From Hypsibius dujardini (lineage: Eukaryota; Tardigrada; Eutardigrada; Parachela; Hypsibiidae): 50,341 nucleotides of DNA. Below the pieces are notes generated by a model, which ran no database searches, had not been told where the DNA came from, and worked only from the letters and a program-made list of their open reading frames with translations. Both the position numbers and the translations under genes were made by a program. The DNA lies in contig LRSR01012535.1 of the NCBI GenBank assembly GCA_001579985.1, positions 1-50,341 of the forward strand, in the 5' to 3' direction. Below are positions 25,001-37,108 of this stretch, in pieces (position 1 is the first letter of the stretch; every line of letters begins with the position of its first letter).

Positions 25001-28000
25001 CAGTTTGCTTCAAACCAACTCAAGAAAAGAGAAAGGGGTAACTAACTACACGAGGAAGCAGTACCGAGTAATTAAATGAAAGGCGGGCGTGATCACAGGC
25101 AGATAGGCAGGCAAGCAGATGAGCATTCAGACAGCTTGATAGACTGGCAGACAGACAGTTATGGATGCACGGACAGATCTTTAATGATTCATTTCATTTT
25201 CAGAATAACGATCTTCTGGGTCTGAAGTTCCTGACATTTATTCCGAGCGAGGAGAAGTTGTACACCCTCGGGACAGCAGTGGTGGATTACCGCGGCTACC
25301 GCGTCACAGCACAGACCATTATCCCGGGTGTGTGTTGATTTATTTCCCTGATTGTGAGTCTCTTGTCATGATTGCACGTATTTCCAGGCATTCTGGAGAG
25401 AGAGCAAGACAATGCAGTGCAGTATGGATCGGTGGATTTTGGGAAAACCAATCAATGGGATGCGGACTTTGCTAAGGTAGAATCCAAAACTGAAACTGTT
25501 GTTGTTAAAGGCCTCGGCGGTTTTACTTGAACTGTCTTTTGATCTTAGCGATTGAACGTAGTCTCGAAGTGGTTCCACTTGGCATCGCACAAGATTATCA
25601 ACCACGACGAGAAAGAGCTGGAGCTTTCCACGTCGGTGGAGTTGAAGGTTCGTGCCGCATTTGGCCGCATTTTCTCATCAACGGTAACCAAGTTTTTTTT
25701 GTCTAGGGCATCATTGGAAACGATAAACGCTATTACATTCTGGACCTGATTCGCATGTTTCCGCCGGATATCCACTTCTTGGAGGGCATGGGTGCGCCTA
25801 TTGGATTGAACGAGTCTCACGAGATGCGATAAATTGAAAATAAACCGAACCCTTTCTCAACAGTGTCTGCTGCTGATGTGGGAGAAGCTGCCCGCAAGGA
25901 AGGCTTTCCTCGAAAATTCCCGCATAAGCTGACGTCTTTCCGACCGGAGCTGGTCGACTCGTTTTTGCTGTAAGATTCCACTCATCTTTGTTCTGTGGCG
26001 GCGCTGCTTATGCTGAATGAGTTTGTTTGTTTGTTGCAGCCAGCGACAGGAAGCTTTCGAGAATGCGTTCGAAACAAACGAACGGCAGAATCACAAGCAA
26101 AATGTAACTTCTTCTCCGTCACTAATGTAATAGCTCCACTGTGAATGCTCTTATTCTGTGTGCAGCAAGCGGTGAACGGAGAGGCTTCCAAACCGGACAG
26201 TGCCAAGCAGGAAGCTGAGAAGGCTGCAATGAAAGATCGTCTCCGGGCGTTAGCTACTACTTTCGGATCAGCTTCGGATGAAGAGCTGGATATCCGTTTT
26301 AACCCAGATATTTTCACACCGTAAGGAGGACAGTCCAAGTTGGGGAATCATTGCGCTGAATGGAGATGATACGATTTCTTGTTGCAGGTCCGTGCGACAT
26401 TCTGATCCTGAAGGAGTTGAATCCAAGAGACAAAAAGAGCAGATAGTCAACTTGGGAGAGTTTCTCTTGACCCATCAAATTCCGGCGTTCATCGCAGAGC
26501 TTAGCCAGCTTCGCTTCGAGCCAACGTTATCGGAAGGAATTGTAATTTTCAGCTTATTTGTTGTTCGGCACTCGCACCCTCGTGCTCTTTGCAACACTCT
26601 AAAAGCAATCGTTCGCATTACTAGATGATCCGCCTGCGAAACAATTTCGGCATCAACGTTCGCTACTTGGGTCTCATCGCTGGGAAGATGAAGAGTCGGC
26701 CGGATTTGTCCTATCCATTTACCGTTGTTGTTGGTAAAAACCCTCCATTGATTTCTGTACCTCAATATGAAGCACCTGGCTAATTCCAATTTTCTTCTGT
26801 TTATAGCTGAATTGATCAGCCGGTCAGCAAAGCACCTTTTCCGTCAGTACGCACAGTCCGTGGGTCAACAGAACCTGGCAGCCGCGGTTAGCCACTTCCT
26901 CAACTGCATGTTTGGATCATGCCCGTCTCCGCAAACCACGACACCGCAGAGTTTGGTGAGAGATTAGTTGTAATGATATCCCATTTTAACATCTAACCGA
27001 TTCTCTGCTCTACAGGCTAATGTTCAAATACGGAAACGTCGTGTGAAGAAACCTCAAGCAGATTCTCATCGCCAACGTAGGTTGAGTTGAATTGGATTTA
27101 AATTTGTTGACGTCTCTGAAATCACGGAAAGTTGTTTTTTTGCAGAGTCAATTGACTACCGAAGCTTCAGTCCGAAGACGTTGTGGGCTCGGATTAAAAC
27201 TGACCTTCAGGACCATTATGGATTCGCCTTAGACGGGTGTGTGCCTATGCCTTACATTTTATGTCAGTGCCGATTGGCACGAAGTCGAACCGGAGTATAT
27301 ACGTTGACTTCTACTTTCAGGGACTCTATCGATACTGTGCTGGTGGCGTACAGTATTCGTCGGAACTTCCTTCTGCGTCTGTTCTGCCGGAAAGTCGGGA
27401 TTCAGATTCTCCAGAAGGAATATGCACTGGCCAATAAGCGATCACAAGCTTTCGTAGACGAGGACATCATTAATTTGTTTCCTGTCGTCAAATGCGTTAG
27501 TCCTTTGGTGAGTTGTTCCCCTGAGCTCGGATACGACAATGCGAATACATGGACCTAATTAGATCGTGGAGGTTCCCCAAGATATTTAGCTGTAAAAAGA
27601 ATTTATTTTACGGTTTAGCTGAAGATAATTCATGAAGCCCGGACCTATTCCGCCTCGGCGCTGAAGACTGGAAATATTCGTGCAGCACTTGATATTCTCT
27701 CAGACTGTCTGTCCAGCCAAAGCGTCATTCAAGGAGGGTGCGTAACATCTTTCCTCTCCAGTTCGTACTTACAGCGTTACTGTATTGCGTTCTTTCTTTG
27801 ATTTGCAGGATCAGTTCGGAGCTGGCTCTGTTGTATTTTGAAACTGCTCAGCTTCACTATTTGTCGGACGAGGTTCCTTTTGTAAGTGATCCGTCATTTT
27901 GTTTTCACCCAGTTCAGACATTTTCATTGGTTTCATCTCTTGGTTATGGCACGGCAGGCTGTTTTGGAAATGGAGAAGGCCGTGGTATGTTCGGAGCGAG

Positions 28001-29171
28001 CTCGCGGCTTGGATGATGAAACGACATTCTCCTATACGCTGGTCTTGGTAAGGGCATATTTATTGTTCAGTAGGATATGGGCATATTTATTGTTCAGTAG
28101 GATATGGGCATATTTATTGTTCAGTAGGATATGGGCAACTTGTTATGATATGACTTGATATGGGCAGATGCATATTGCAGATTTTCTTATTACTTGTGTA
28201 GGCGATTATGTTATATCATAACGAGCAGCCGCTGTTGGCTCTTCGTTGTGCTTACCGGGCTCGTTATCTCTTCTGCTTGCTGAATCCGTCCACGGAACCT
28301 CACGGATTTCTTTTCCGCTTGGATCTGTCCATTGGGGTAGGTGTTGTGAAGATGGAACAGTTACCCGTTTTAATGAGTGAAAGCTACGTTTCGACATCTT
28401 ATTAATAGGTGATGCTGCATGGTCTCCGCTACCACCAGCATTCCGTGGCTTACTTGATGAGTGCGGTCAACATATCGGAGAAACTGTACGGAGCCGAGCA
28501 TTTGGAAACGGCGTTGGCACATTACGTCCTAGCTAGGGACAAGGCCTGCCGCGGCGAGTTTCGGGATGCACTGCAGGTACAGTAAATCCCAAGACGGGCT
28601 GTTTCCGACGATTGCTTGTACTTGCTCGTCTGACCTTGGCCGTCTTCTCCCTGTGTGCTTGCAGCACCAGAAAGTGGTTGTCAGTATTTACAAGAAGATT
28701 CTTGGAGAGAATGCCGTCAAGACCTTGGAGGCGTGTCAACTGTACGGGCAGCTCACCGAGCAAGGTGTTTCGTATGCTCGACAACTGAACGAGATCCAGC
28801 GACGCGGCGCTAAGGCGATTACTCTTGTTCAATCCACATTTGTAAGAGATTTTCATGAGAAGGATTTTATTTTCAGTTTTTGGTCGCTCATATTTGATTG
28901 TGAGTTGTGGTTGTTGCAGATTCTCCCGATGTCCCATATGTCGATCTGTGAACTTCTCTCCGTCAAGAACGACATGCGCTATCGGGTCAGCAACATAACA
29001 CCGGGGCTCTACTTGTCGACTTGTGGGCCAACTCCTGACTCGGATGTTATGAGTCAAGTTGCGGCCCTTCTTGGCAACTCTGGGGAAGATGGCCGGTCGG
29101 CCCCTGGTCCGAGCCCTCCGAGGGAGAAGAATTTGTCCGGTGCACAGATGTCTGCCGACGATTTGGACTGA
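21138..29171 (+). CDS. CLUH: Clustered mitochondria protein homolog (CLUH)
   Basis: A cytosolic RNA-binding protein that binds mRNAs of nuclear-encoded mitochondrial proteins; its loss clusters mitochondria around the nucleus. I resolved 34 in-phase exons: 21138-21234, 22281-22639, 22746-22917, 22982-23082, 23162-23207, 23577-23737, 23811-23917, 23978-24106, 24181-24284, 24358-24421, 24499-24586, 24664-24720, 24781-24883, 24944-24978, 25204-25327, 25388-25476, 25549-25647, 25707-25791, 25864-25969, 26040-26103, 26166-26320, 26388-26541, 26625-26733, 26807-26955, 27016-27076, 27146-27236, 27321-27507, 27619-27737, 27809-27881, 27958-28047, 28202-28336, 28409-28576, 28665-28841 and 28920-29171. 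The product is 1369 residues (human about 1309). Order: Ser/Ala-rich head, CLU-N ubiquitin-like domain, CLU domain ([38 protein letters not shown]), CLU-central ([23 protein letters not shown]), TPR region from exon 28, and an acidic tail. Introns carry a transposon and several arrays. The exon 2 segment after the head is poorly conserved. Confidence 0.95.
21373..21869. mobile_element. Non-autonomous inverted-repeat transposon in CLUH intron 1
   Basis: The left end is CTAGGGATGGCTTCAAATG; the right end, reversed, is CTAGGGATGACTTAAAATG. The interior is AT-rich without a transposase. TACGTG and TACGTA lie just outside the ends, but because that sequence is palindromic a target duplication cannot be separated from the inverted repeat. 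The AGGGATG terminus is shared with the element at 4261-4951, so they are probably one family with diverged interiors. Confidence 0.75.
21984..22067. repeat. CTGT tetranucleotide microsatellite
   Basis: A (CTGT)n run with a few ATCT and CAGC interruptions lies in CLUH intron 1. The Cys/Leu/Ser/Val-rich frames over it are artefacts. Confidence 0.95.
23322..23550. repeat. TACTAGTACTACTA-type array in CLUH intron 5
   Basis: The array mixes CTAGTACTGC, AATAGTACTACTACT and GTACTAGCACTACT units with higher-order repetition. It is made of the same words as the DLAT intron array at 34998-35362. It ends 26 bp before the exon at 23577. Confidence 0.9.
25095..25160. repeat. Degenerate CAGA/GGCA microsatellite in CLUH intron 14
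   Basis: Short imperfect runs of AGGCAGGCA, CAGATGAG and CAGACAGACAG lie between the exons ending at 24978 and starting at 25204. They are related to the GACA arrays elsewhere in the window. Confidence 0.7.
28052..28132. repeat. Three exact copies of a 27-bp unit in CLUH intron 30
   Basis: The unit starts GGGCATATTTATTGTTCAGT and ends AGGATAT. Three identical copies (28052-28078, 28079-28105, 28106-28132) are followed by a broken GGGCA start. The array begins four bases after the exon end at 28047, so it nearly abuts the splice donor GTAAGG. Confidence 0.95.
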
Positions 29172-30017
29172 ATGCGCAGGACATCCATGACTGTTGTTTG
29201 CAGAGAGTTCCTTCGGGTGAAGTGCCTCTGTTGTGTTATCCTTAGGTTTGCCGTGCCCACGGGATTTTGGTTTTATCACGCGAGTTCCTTCCTCACTTCT
29301 TTCTGTTGAGTTTGATCCCTTTTACGCTTCTTTGGCTTCTTGCTCTGTTTCGCCTCTCTTTCTGAAAGGAACCACGTTAGTGGCCTTTCAAGGTTTTGTG
29401 TGTGCCATTCATTATGCAAATGCATCGGATCCCTGCCGGCTGCTATGCAGACCGATAAACTACGCTGTACTTACTTTAAGTAGTATTTTAGTACGTCCAT
29501 TTTCATATTGTTTGGAGCGCTGAAGAAAAGTCGAGTTTTTGATTGAAACGTGAAATTTGTCTTAATCCATCCAGCAAAACGTCGGAGAACAAAACTTATC
29601 CGGCCGATGAGGGAAATTCGGTAAGTAGGCGCTTCCTGAGGGGGCTTGGGCGGCTGCCCCATTCTGCAGTGGTGAGTGGTGAGTGAGGCAGGCGACGCGA
29701 GTTTGCGAACGACAACAAGCCACACTTTGTTCGTTCATCATCACCTTTCACGTATTTCACTGGCATATTGTGGTCTCTCCTTACAGGTCGTCGGACTTTT
29801 CTTGTGAAAACGATTCTTTTTTTGTTTCCTTAGGTTAGTTTATAGTTTATACATCGCTGTGTTGCAATAGCTGGTAATCAAATCTGTGCCGAACACGGAT
29901 TATCTGCCGTACGGGGGAGAAGCTTTTTCTGGGAATTTGCTCAACTTCCTCTGCCTTTCTGCGCGCTGGATGGGAGTTTATTTTTCCTAGTAGTTTGAGC
30001 AACGGAGCATGAAAATC
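29172..30017. other. Spacer between CLUH and LIS1
   Basis: It holds the CLUH 3' UTR and the LIS1 promoter and 5' UTR. No further gene or strong repeat is visible. Confidence 0.4.
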
Positions 30018-32902
30018 ATGCTAGCTCCGAAACAGCGCGATGAATTGTAAGCTGGAAGCAACGGAATGGGGGTTTGCATTTGTTGTGGTAGTCTCTGAAC
30101 GCAACCAAGCGGAAGATGTCGTTTGGGCAGCAGTACAGGATAAAGGATTTTCGTAGGATAAAGGAGCAGTAAAGGATTTTCGTGTGCATTTTGCAGACAC
30201 AATGCTGTGGCAGACTACCTCAGCACCTCCGGCTTCCAAGATTCTCTTCAAGCTTTCAAACGGGAAGCTGCTCTGGTAAGGGCGTATATAGATGAAGGAG
30301 AAGATTAAAGAGTTGCTTCCTACTTAATTGGTCCGAGAGCGCTCTCTTCTCTCCGAGCGCCCGATTTGTTGAAAATAGCATTGTACACTGTGATAGATTT
30401 TTGTCTCCATTTAGCCCGACTTTGGCGCAGATCATAAATATAGTGGCTTGCTCGAGAAGAAATGGACTTCCATCGTTCGACTCCAGAAGAAAGTAAGTGA
30501 TAGCTTTCAGTTTGTTGCGATTCACGCATTCATTATTCTGATCGCTTGCTTGATTGTCGCGTTTTTAGTGGAATCGATTGATTGTGTGATTTAGGATAAG
30601 TTTTCTTTTGAATAAGCATGCTGGGCATTGATTGATCGGTTGATTGTAAGGTCGGTGACGGATTCCTATTTCCTAGCGCGTCTCTTATGCTGCGAAATAT
30701 CGAAAGTGCATTCGCAATATCAAACATTTTGCCTACTTTTCTTGAGTAATTCACGGCTGCTGGTTTATAGAACATGGAGTTGGAGACGAAAATGCAGGAA
30801 CTGGAACGAGAAGTGAAGCATGGTGCCCCGACAAGGGAACAGCGCAAGCCCGAGGGTAATATTTAGTTTACTTCTGTATAACACACAATACATAGGATGA
30901 AGTTATATAGTTGTACTAGATCTGTTTTCTTGATGGATACAGACTGTAATCATAGGGTTTAGTGGTTAAATATTTGTGAGTTTTTGTCTGTTCGTTCAGT
31001 CTAGCGAATCTCGAATTTCATTGTTTTCAGACTGGGTGCCACGTGGGCCCGAACTACATTGTCTTACCGGGCACCGGGCTTCCGTATTGAGAGTCATTTT
31101 TCACCCTAAGTACAGCCTGTTGGCTTCTTCGTCAGAAGATGCATCAATTAAGGTACGTGCGACTCGAATGAATGCCTTTAACGGAAGTTACTATAGTAGC
31201 CTGTAGGCGGATTTGTGTTGAGTAAATGCGTTGTGGTGTGGTAAACTCTACTTTACTCTATTCTACTCTACTCGGCTCGGGTCGCCTTTGGAGTGATGAA
31301 TTAGTGATGAATTACAGATAACTGCAAGTAACTTAGCCCGTCGGTTTGAAGTCTCTAGTATTGAAATTAGTTTCCTACTGCACTGTAACCATCGGTCGAG
31401 TTTAGAGAAAAGAGTAACAGGATGTTGAATAGACAGAGTCAAATCATAATAGAAGAAATTGAATAGACAGCGGCCGGTGTTTTGTGAGCGGTGAAACCAA
31501 TCGCTTGGATGATCTTTTTTGCACAACATTTTACCGGTATTTCAGATCTGGGACTACGAGAGTGGCGAGTTTGAGAAAACTTTGAAAGGACACACTGACA
31601 CTGTTCAGGATATTTCGTTTGACGCTTCCGGAGATCGGTTGGGTAAGTCTAATTGTAGCGACTTTGTGAAGGTGGAACATGTTGAGCGTATTTTTTACGA
31701 TGAGGGAATGCACCTTTTTTCTGTAGCTTCTTGCTCGGCTGATATGAGTGTTAAACTGTGGGACATGCAAACATACGCTTGCATAAGGACCCTCTACGGA
31801 CATGACCATAATGTGTCGTGTGTCGTATTTATGCCGACTGGCGATCATGTCATGTCATCTTCTCGAGACAAGACAATCAAGCTATGGGAAGTGTCAACCG
31901 GCCACTGCGTCAGAACAATCACGGGCCATGCTGACTGGGTGCGCAAGATTGCCGTAACATCGGATGGGAAGCTCGTTGCTAGTTGCTCCAACGATCAGGT
32001 ACGTCATCAGCGTATTGTGCAAAAAAAGTACCGTAGTTTCTTACCTTTTTTTTGCTCTCAGACGGTTCGCGTTTTTAACGTTGCAACTGGAGAATGCAGA
32101 GCAGAGTTCCACGGTCACGAACACGTCGTTGAGTGTCTGGCATGGGCCCCGACGTCCTCCTACACCTCCTTGCTGGAAGCGGCAGGACCTGATGTACTGA
32201 CAAGCAAAGCAGTACTGCAATTTCGCGTTAGACAGGGACAGCGTACGAGCTGTGGAACGTTTAATCGGCCACGCGGCGCCTGTGCTGTGTGTACGGTGCA
32301 CACAGCCGTGCACACGTTCCACTCCAGTACAACTGTCCCTGTGTAACGCGAAAATACAGTACTCCCAGGTCTCATTGTTTTATAATCACTGACTTGTCTT
32401 TTGCAGAATAAAGGCAGTAAGACAGGGCCTTTTTTATTGTCTGGCGGGCGAGACAAGATGTTGCGGTTATGGGATGTCGGCTCTGGGGTGTGCCTCTTTG
32501 TCCTGGTACGTCGGCTTGAATCTATGCACTGGTGCGAAAAAGAAATCAATCACACAGCCGTTAAACGGTGCTGTCATTTCTAGAACGGGCATGACAACTG
32601 GGTGAGAGGTGTCGTCTTCCATCCTTATGGAAAGTACATCGTAAGCGCGTCCGATGACAAAACTATCAGGGTCTGGGATATTAAAAACAAGCGCTGCCAT
32701 AAAACACTTGAGGCCCACGATCACTTTTGTACAACTGTCGGTGAGTTCGATTTTTTCTCCTAAATATTAAGCATTGTCTGCTTTGTTGCCGTTTTAAACG
32801 CGCCTAATGCTTTGTTTCACCGATCTAGATTTTCATCAGTCCAATCCTTACGTCATCACGGGAAGCGTGGACCAGTCGGTGAAAGTGTGGGAATGCCGAT
32901 GA
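30018..32902 (+). CDS. PAFAH1B1: LIS1, dynein regulator
   Basis: A dynein-activating WD40 protein and non-catalytic subunit of brain-type PAF acetylhydrolase. Eleven exons (30018-30046, 30197-30275, 30415-30492, 30771-30855, 31031-31152, 31546-31642, 31727-31998, 32062-32211, 32407-32505, 32584-32740, 32829-32902) give 413 residues (human 410). The start [10 protein letters not shown] aligns with the vertebrate MVLSQRQRDEL; an in-frame ATG nine bases upstream is possible. Layout: LisH motif (1-35), coiled coil (about 55-85), then seven WD repeats, with conserved blocks [39 protein letters not shown] and ASCSNDQTVRV and the end [14 protein letters not shown]. Intron 8 begins exactly at a transposon insertion (32215-32359) and the frame across it is intact. 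DLAT lies convergent downstream with a tRNA gene between. Confidence 0.96.
32215..32359. mobile_element. TA-flanked MITE at the donor of LIS1 intron 8
   Basis: Inverted repeats of at least 27 bp (CTGCAATTTCGCGTTA at the left; CTGTATTTTCGCGTTA at the right, reversed) differ at three positions. TA flanks both sides (32213-32214 and 32360-32361). The exon ends at 32211, so the donor GT is G32212 plus the T of the TA duplication: insertion occurred at the second base of the intron. Removing the element and one TA leaves a normal intron of about 48 bp that still starts GTAC. Confidence 0.85.
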
Positions 32903-33512
32903 GGAACGTTTTTTCTATTTATTGATCATCCAGTCAATTGCCGTTATTAGTTAGTTACTCCTACTGTAACTGCTGTGTTTTCCACTTTCTGTCGGATCCG
33001 ATTTTTTTATGGCTGGTGGTTTCTCATGGGAAGACGTGTCTTGTTCGTTGTAGTTTTAACACTAAAGTTTTGAGAGACTGCCTCCTAATCCATTCAGAAG
33101 AAGCGCGCAGAACATTTTCTGTGTACGAGTGGATAATTGTTGAGCTCCGCTTCTTAGACAGGATTTGAAAAGGTGATTTTCTGCTTTATCCAACGACGTC
33201 TTCCTGACATGCAAAGATAATGGAAATGAGTGGTCAAATATTGAATCCTGGTTTGTTTGAAAAATCCGAACTTCTACCTCAAGCTGCTAATGATTATAAT
33301 TGGCTTTGGTGCGAAATTCCATCTGAGTTTGTTCAGGTAAAAAATGAAAACCGCCAAAGGCCATGATTGATAGATTTAGTAACGAAACAGCTGGCGGGAG
33401 TACAGATTGCAAAAGGCCAAACTCAGTCCATTGTTCAACAAAAGTCGCCACAGGGCAGTACAGATATAATCTTAACAAGTCTGTCGAATAATAACAAATT
33501 TCCAGTATGTAG
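32903..33512. other. LIS1 3' flank
   Basis: LIS1 3' UTR and spacer up to the tRNA. No further gene is seen. Confidence 0.4.
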
Positions 33513-33617
33513 GCTGCGGTGTCCGAGTGGTTATGCTCTCAGCTTGATATCACGTAAGGAGTTTGACTTGAAATCAAATGGGTTACGCCCGCACAGGTTC
33601 GAATCCTGTCCGCAGCG
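33513..33617 (+). tRNA. tRNA-Ser(UGA) with a 23-nt D-loop insertion
   Basis: The acceptor stem is perfect (33513-33519 with 33610-33616), the discriminator is G33617, and the T arm ACAGG/CCTGT holds the TTCGAAT loop and an intact B box GGTTCGAATCC. The anticodon arm is TTTGA-CTTGAAA-TCAAA with anticodon TGA (33569-33571), and a class II long variable arm (GGGTTACGCCC) follows, as serine tRNAs have. The D stem is T33522 C C with G33558 G A33560. Between the standard D-loop part GAGTGGTTA and AGGA lie 23 extra bases (33534-33556), so the gene is 105 nt instead of about 82. Removing them restores a textbook D arm. Seven Ts follow directly. There is no insertion at the usual intron site 37/38. 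It may be a gene with an ectopic intron, a functional variant or a pseudogene. Confidence 0.85.
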
Positions 33618-33619
33618 TA

Positions 33620-33626
33620 TTTTTTT
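33620..33626 (+). terminator. RNA polymerase III terminator
   Basis: A run of seven Ts begins three bases after the tRNA discriminator base. This is the standard Pol III stop and supports a transcribable tRNA locus. Confidence 0.8.
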
Positions 33627-33744
33627 CTCAGTGCATTTTTTTTCACTCCCCAATGTATTGTTGACTAGGTAAGAAAACAATGATTGCAACTCCATAGCAC
33701 GTCGAGTGTTTCTGGTTTTGTGATTTTATCTGTTTGTCATCCTG

Positions 33745-33850
33745 CTTGTCTGTCCGTATGTCTGTCTGTCTATATGTCTGTCTGTCTGTCCGTCTGTCTG
33801 TTTGTCTGTCCGTCTGTCTGTCTGTCCGTCGGTCTGTATGTCTGTCTGTG
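33745..33850. repeat. GTCT tetranucleotide microsatellite
   Basis: A (GTCT)n array with GTCC and TATG interruptions sits between the tRNA and the DLAT 3' end. Reading frames over it are artefacts. Confidence 0.95.
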
Positions 33851-34070
33851 ACTTTCAAATTTGTCTGACTGCCTTCCTATATGTACCTGTCGGTTTGTCT
33901 GTTTGCAACCTCTTGTACCCTTTTAGAACTATAACTCACGAATGGGAAAAACCGCGAATACCACCAAAACCCCACGTAAAACTGTAGAACTGTTCAAAGA
34001 CCCACGGAAAACACATTGACAAAATCCAAAACGTAAGCAACTCCAGTCGTCAAACAGATCTGGTCACGAT

Positions 34071-37000
34071 TTAGAGTAGCATCGTTTCGGGGTGCTCCAG
34101 GCACCGCTTGAAATGCTTCAACCACTGGGCGCCAACAGCCCCATCCACTACTCTATGGTCACAGCTAAGAGTCACACTCATGACCGTCGCAACACGATAT
34201 CTAAATATCAAAAGACAATAAACAGTCTACGACAGAACTTGATGAAAAATCATTTGAATCAACTTACCCTTCCTTGGCCTTCTCATCCGCAATCAATGTT
34301 TTTTGAGCGCCTCCAACCGCCAGAATGCAGGACTGCAGATAGATAAAACCGCCTATGACTTTCACGCATTTCAAGCAACTGGGGCTACCAATTGGTACCT
34401 GAGGTGGGTTAATAACTGCAGAGAAATTTTTGATGTCGAACATTCCTAAATTTGAAACAGTGAAGGTTCCGCCCTGAAATTCCTGCGGCTTGAGTTTTCC
34501 TTTTCTTGCCGCATCCGCCAAACGAACGACATCAGCGTTGATTTCCACCAATCCCTACGCAGAGATAATCGGTTTACAGAAAATTTCAAAAAGCCTGCAA
34601 ATCTACAGAAAGCACAGTTCAAACCCTCCTACTAATATACACTTACTTTGGTATCGGCACCGAAAACAATCGGTGTAATAAGACCAGCTTCAGTACTGAC
34701 AGCTACACTGACATCCACCATGCTGAATCTACAACCCGAAACGACAGCCTTTAAAGAGTCGCCCTTAAACTTGCCCGTAAATAGCAGTTTACGCACTGTC
34801 GAATAAACGTATCCATCCACGCCGAATTAGTCTGAGGAACCTTTTTGCAGGCCAAAGCCGACGCCTTGATTATGAAATCATTCATGGAGATTTTGACTTT
34901 GTCTTTTTCCAGCAAGGTATTTAGTTCCTTCCGGAGACTGGAAACAAAGAAAAGATTTTTGGAAGAGTGCTAATTCTTTCCAACCAAAAACAAAAGCGAC
35001 TACTACTAGTACTAGTACTACGACGACTACTACTACTAGTACTACGACTACTGCTACTAGTACAACGACTACTCGTACTACTACTAGTACTAGGACTGCT
35101 AGTACTACTAGTACTACGACTACTACTATTAGTACTAGTAAGTACTACGACTACTAGTACTACTACTAGTACTAGGACTACTAGTACTACTACTAGTACT
35201 AGGACTACTAGTACTACTACTAGTACTAGGACTACTACTATTAGTACTAGTAAGTACTACGACTACTAGTACTACTGCTAGTACTAGGACTACTAGTACT
35301 ACTACTAGTACTACGACTACTACTAGTACTACGACTACGACTACTACTATTAGTACTAGTAAAATACTACGAGTACTTACTTTACAACGTCGTCTAGTAC
35401 TACATCCACCGAAAGATAATAATGAGGAACGGTTTGCTTAGACTGAAGCAGTCGTTTCGCAATAATCTGGAATAAACCACATTTAAAATAAAGAACTCCA
35501 AAATAAGAGCAGGGTGCATGATCGAACCTGTCTCATATTTGTCATTGGGATATCTTGGTAAGCCGCTTCCGATTCGCCAACTGATGCGCCTGAGGCGCTT
35601 TTCTTCACAGTCGTCTGTTTAGCGGAGGGAGATTCCGGAGTAAAACTTTCGACGTCTTTCGCAACAACTCTACTGTCTGGTCCACTTCCTCTAAGGGCCT
35701 GACAAAAGCAAATTTTTAGAAGATTGGCGCAAGCTAGATCATGCATACGATCGCTGTTCTTCAATGAGACAATAGCAGCAGAGAACACTCACGGCCAGGT
35801 CGATTCCCTTCGACTTCGCTAAAGATCGAGCGAGCGGACTGGCAAATACGCGACCTCCTGCTGTTTGCAATCCCGAGGAATCACTATGTCTGCCAGACGA
35901 TGACTGAGTATCCACATCTTGGGTCGAGGACCGCTGCTCTTTTTGTTGTTCCTTTGGGATATCTTTCTTGGCCTTAGGAGCAGGGGGTTTCTCAGTGGAA
36001 CCCTCAAAGTCCTGGCGACTGACATCCTTAAACGCCGCTAGATCCTTCTTGTCGTTCACAAAAATGGCCACAAGCTGTAAGGAGAATGAGGGTGAACCAT
36101 AGGAATAAAAATTATTGACGTGCCACCAATGCGATTGAGAGGATCGCCTACCTGACCAACGGGGACATCGGCGGTTCCGTCAGGCACAAACAATTTGGCA
36201 ACATAAACTTCCTCAGGATTTTCCTAACCAAAGAATTATTTAGACAACGATAATGCGTCAAAAAAAGTAACGACCCTCTAGTTACCCAATTCCAATCAAT
36301 TGTTGCCTTATCGGTTTCCACCTGGGCTATGAGATCACCCTCGCTGAAATATAAAACGGTTAGGTCCCAAAATAAAACCGAATTTCAGATACGACTTATG
36401 TTGTAAAGAGGCCTCTGACGGACGAAAATATTAACCTAAGCTTGTCTCCTTCTTTCTTGTTCCAGCTCTTAATGGTGGATTGATCGACCGTAGGCGATAG
36501 AGCAGGTAATTTAACTTTCATGTGGGGCGGGAAGCTTGACAAATCAGCTCCACCGGTCCGGTTTGCGTCCCCTTGGTTGGAGCGTTCAGGTGCCTTTTCT
36601 TGCTCCGAAGCCGAATTACCTCCCGAACTCTTTGCTGCATCCTGCTGTTGACCTTGCTCGGCTGTGAAGTCCTTGAAAGCGGCAACATCTTCCTGGTTCG
36701 GGACAATGATGCACACGGTCTAAAGCAAATGAAACTAGGTGTATATTTATACTGATGAAGCACATGAATAGTAAAACCTGATAAGTGTCAATAATAAGTC
36801 ATTAAATGTGACGATCGGCGGGCCAGACACTCTGACAGACGAGCGCAGACAAAAAGACGAGTAAAGCTAGACAGATAGACATGCTAAGCAAGTATGCAGG
36901 CAGGCTGGCAGGCAGACACACACACAAACAGATAGACAGACAGACAGACAGACAGATGGACAAACAGATGGACAGGCAGAGAGACAGACAGAGAGGCAGA

Positions 37001-37071
37001 TAGAGACAAACAGACAAACAGACAGGCAGATAGACAGATAGAGACAAAGACAAAGAGACAAAGAGACAAAG

Positions 37072-37108
<37 letters not shown>

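Noticed and set aside
32062-32346. Read-through of LIS1 exon 8 into a Cys/Thr-rich tail
   Set aside because: The tail is the MITE at 32215-32359. Splicing from 32211 to 32407 restores the WD repeat.
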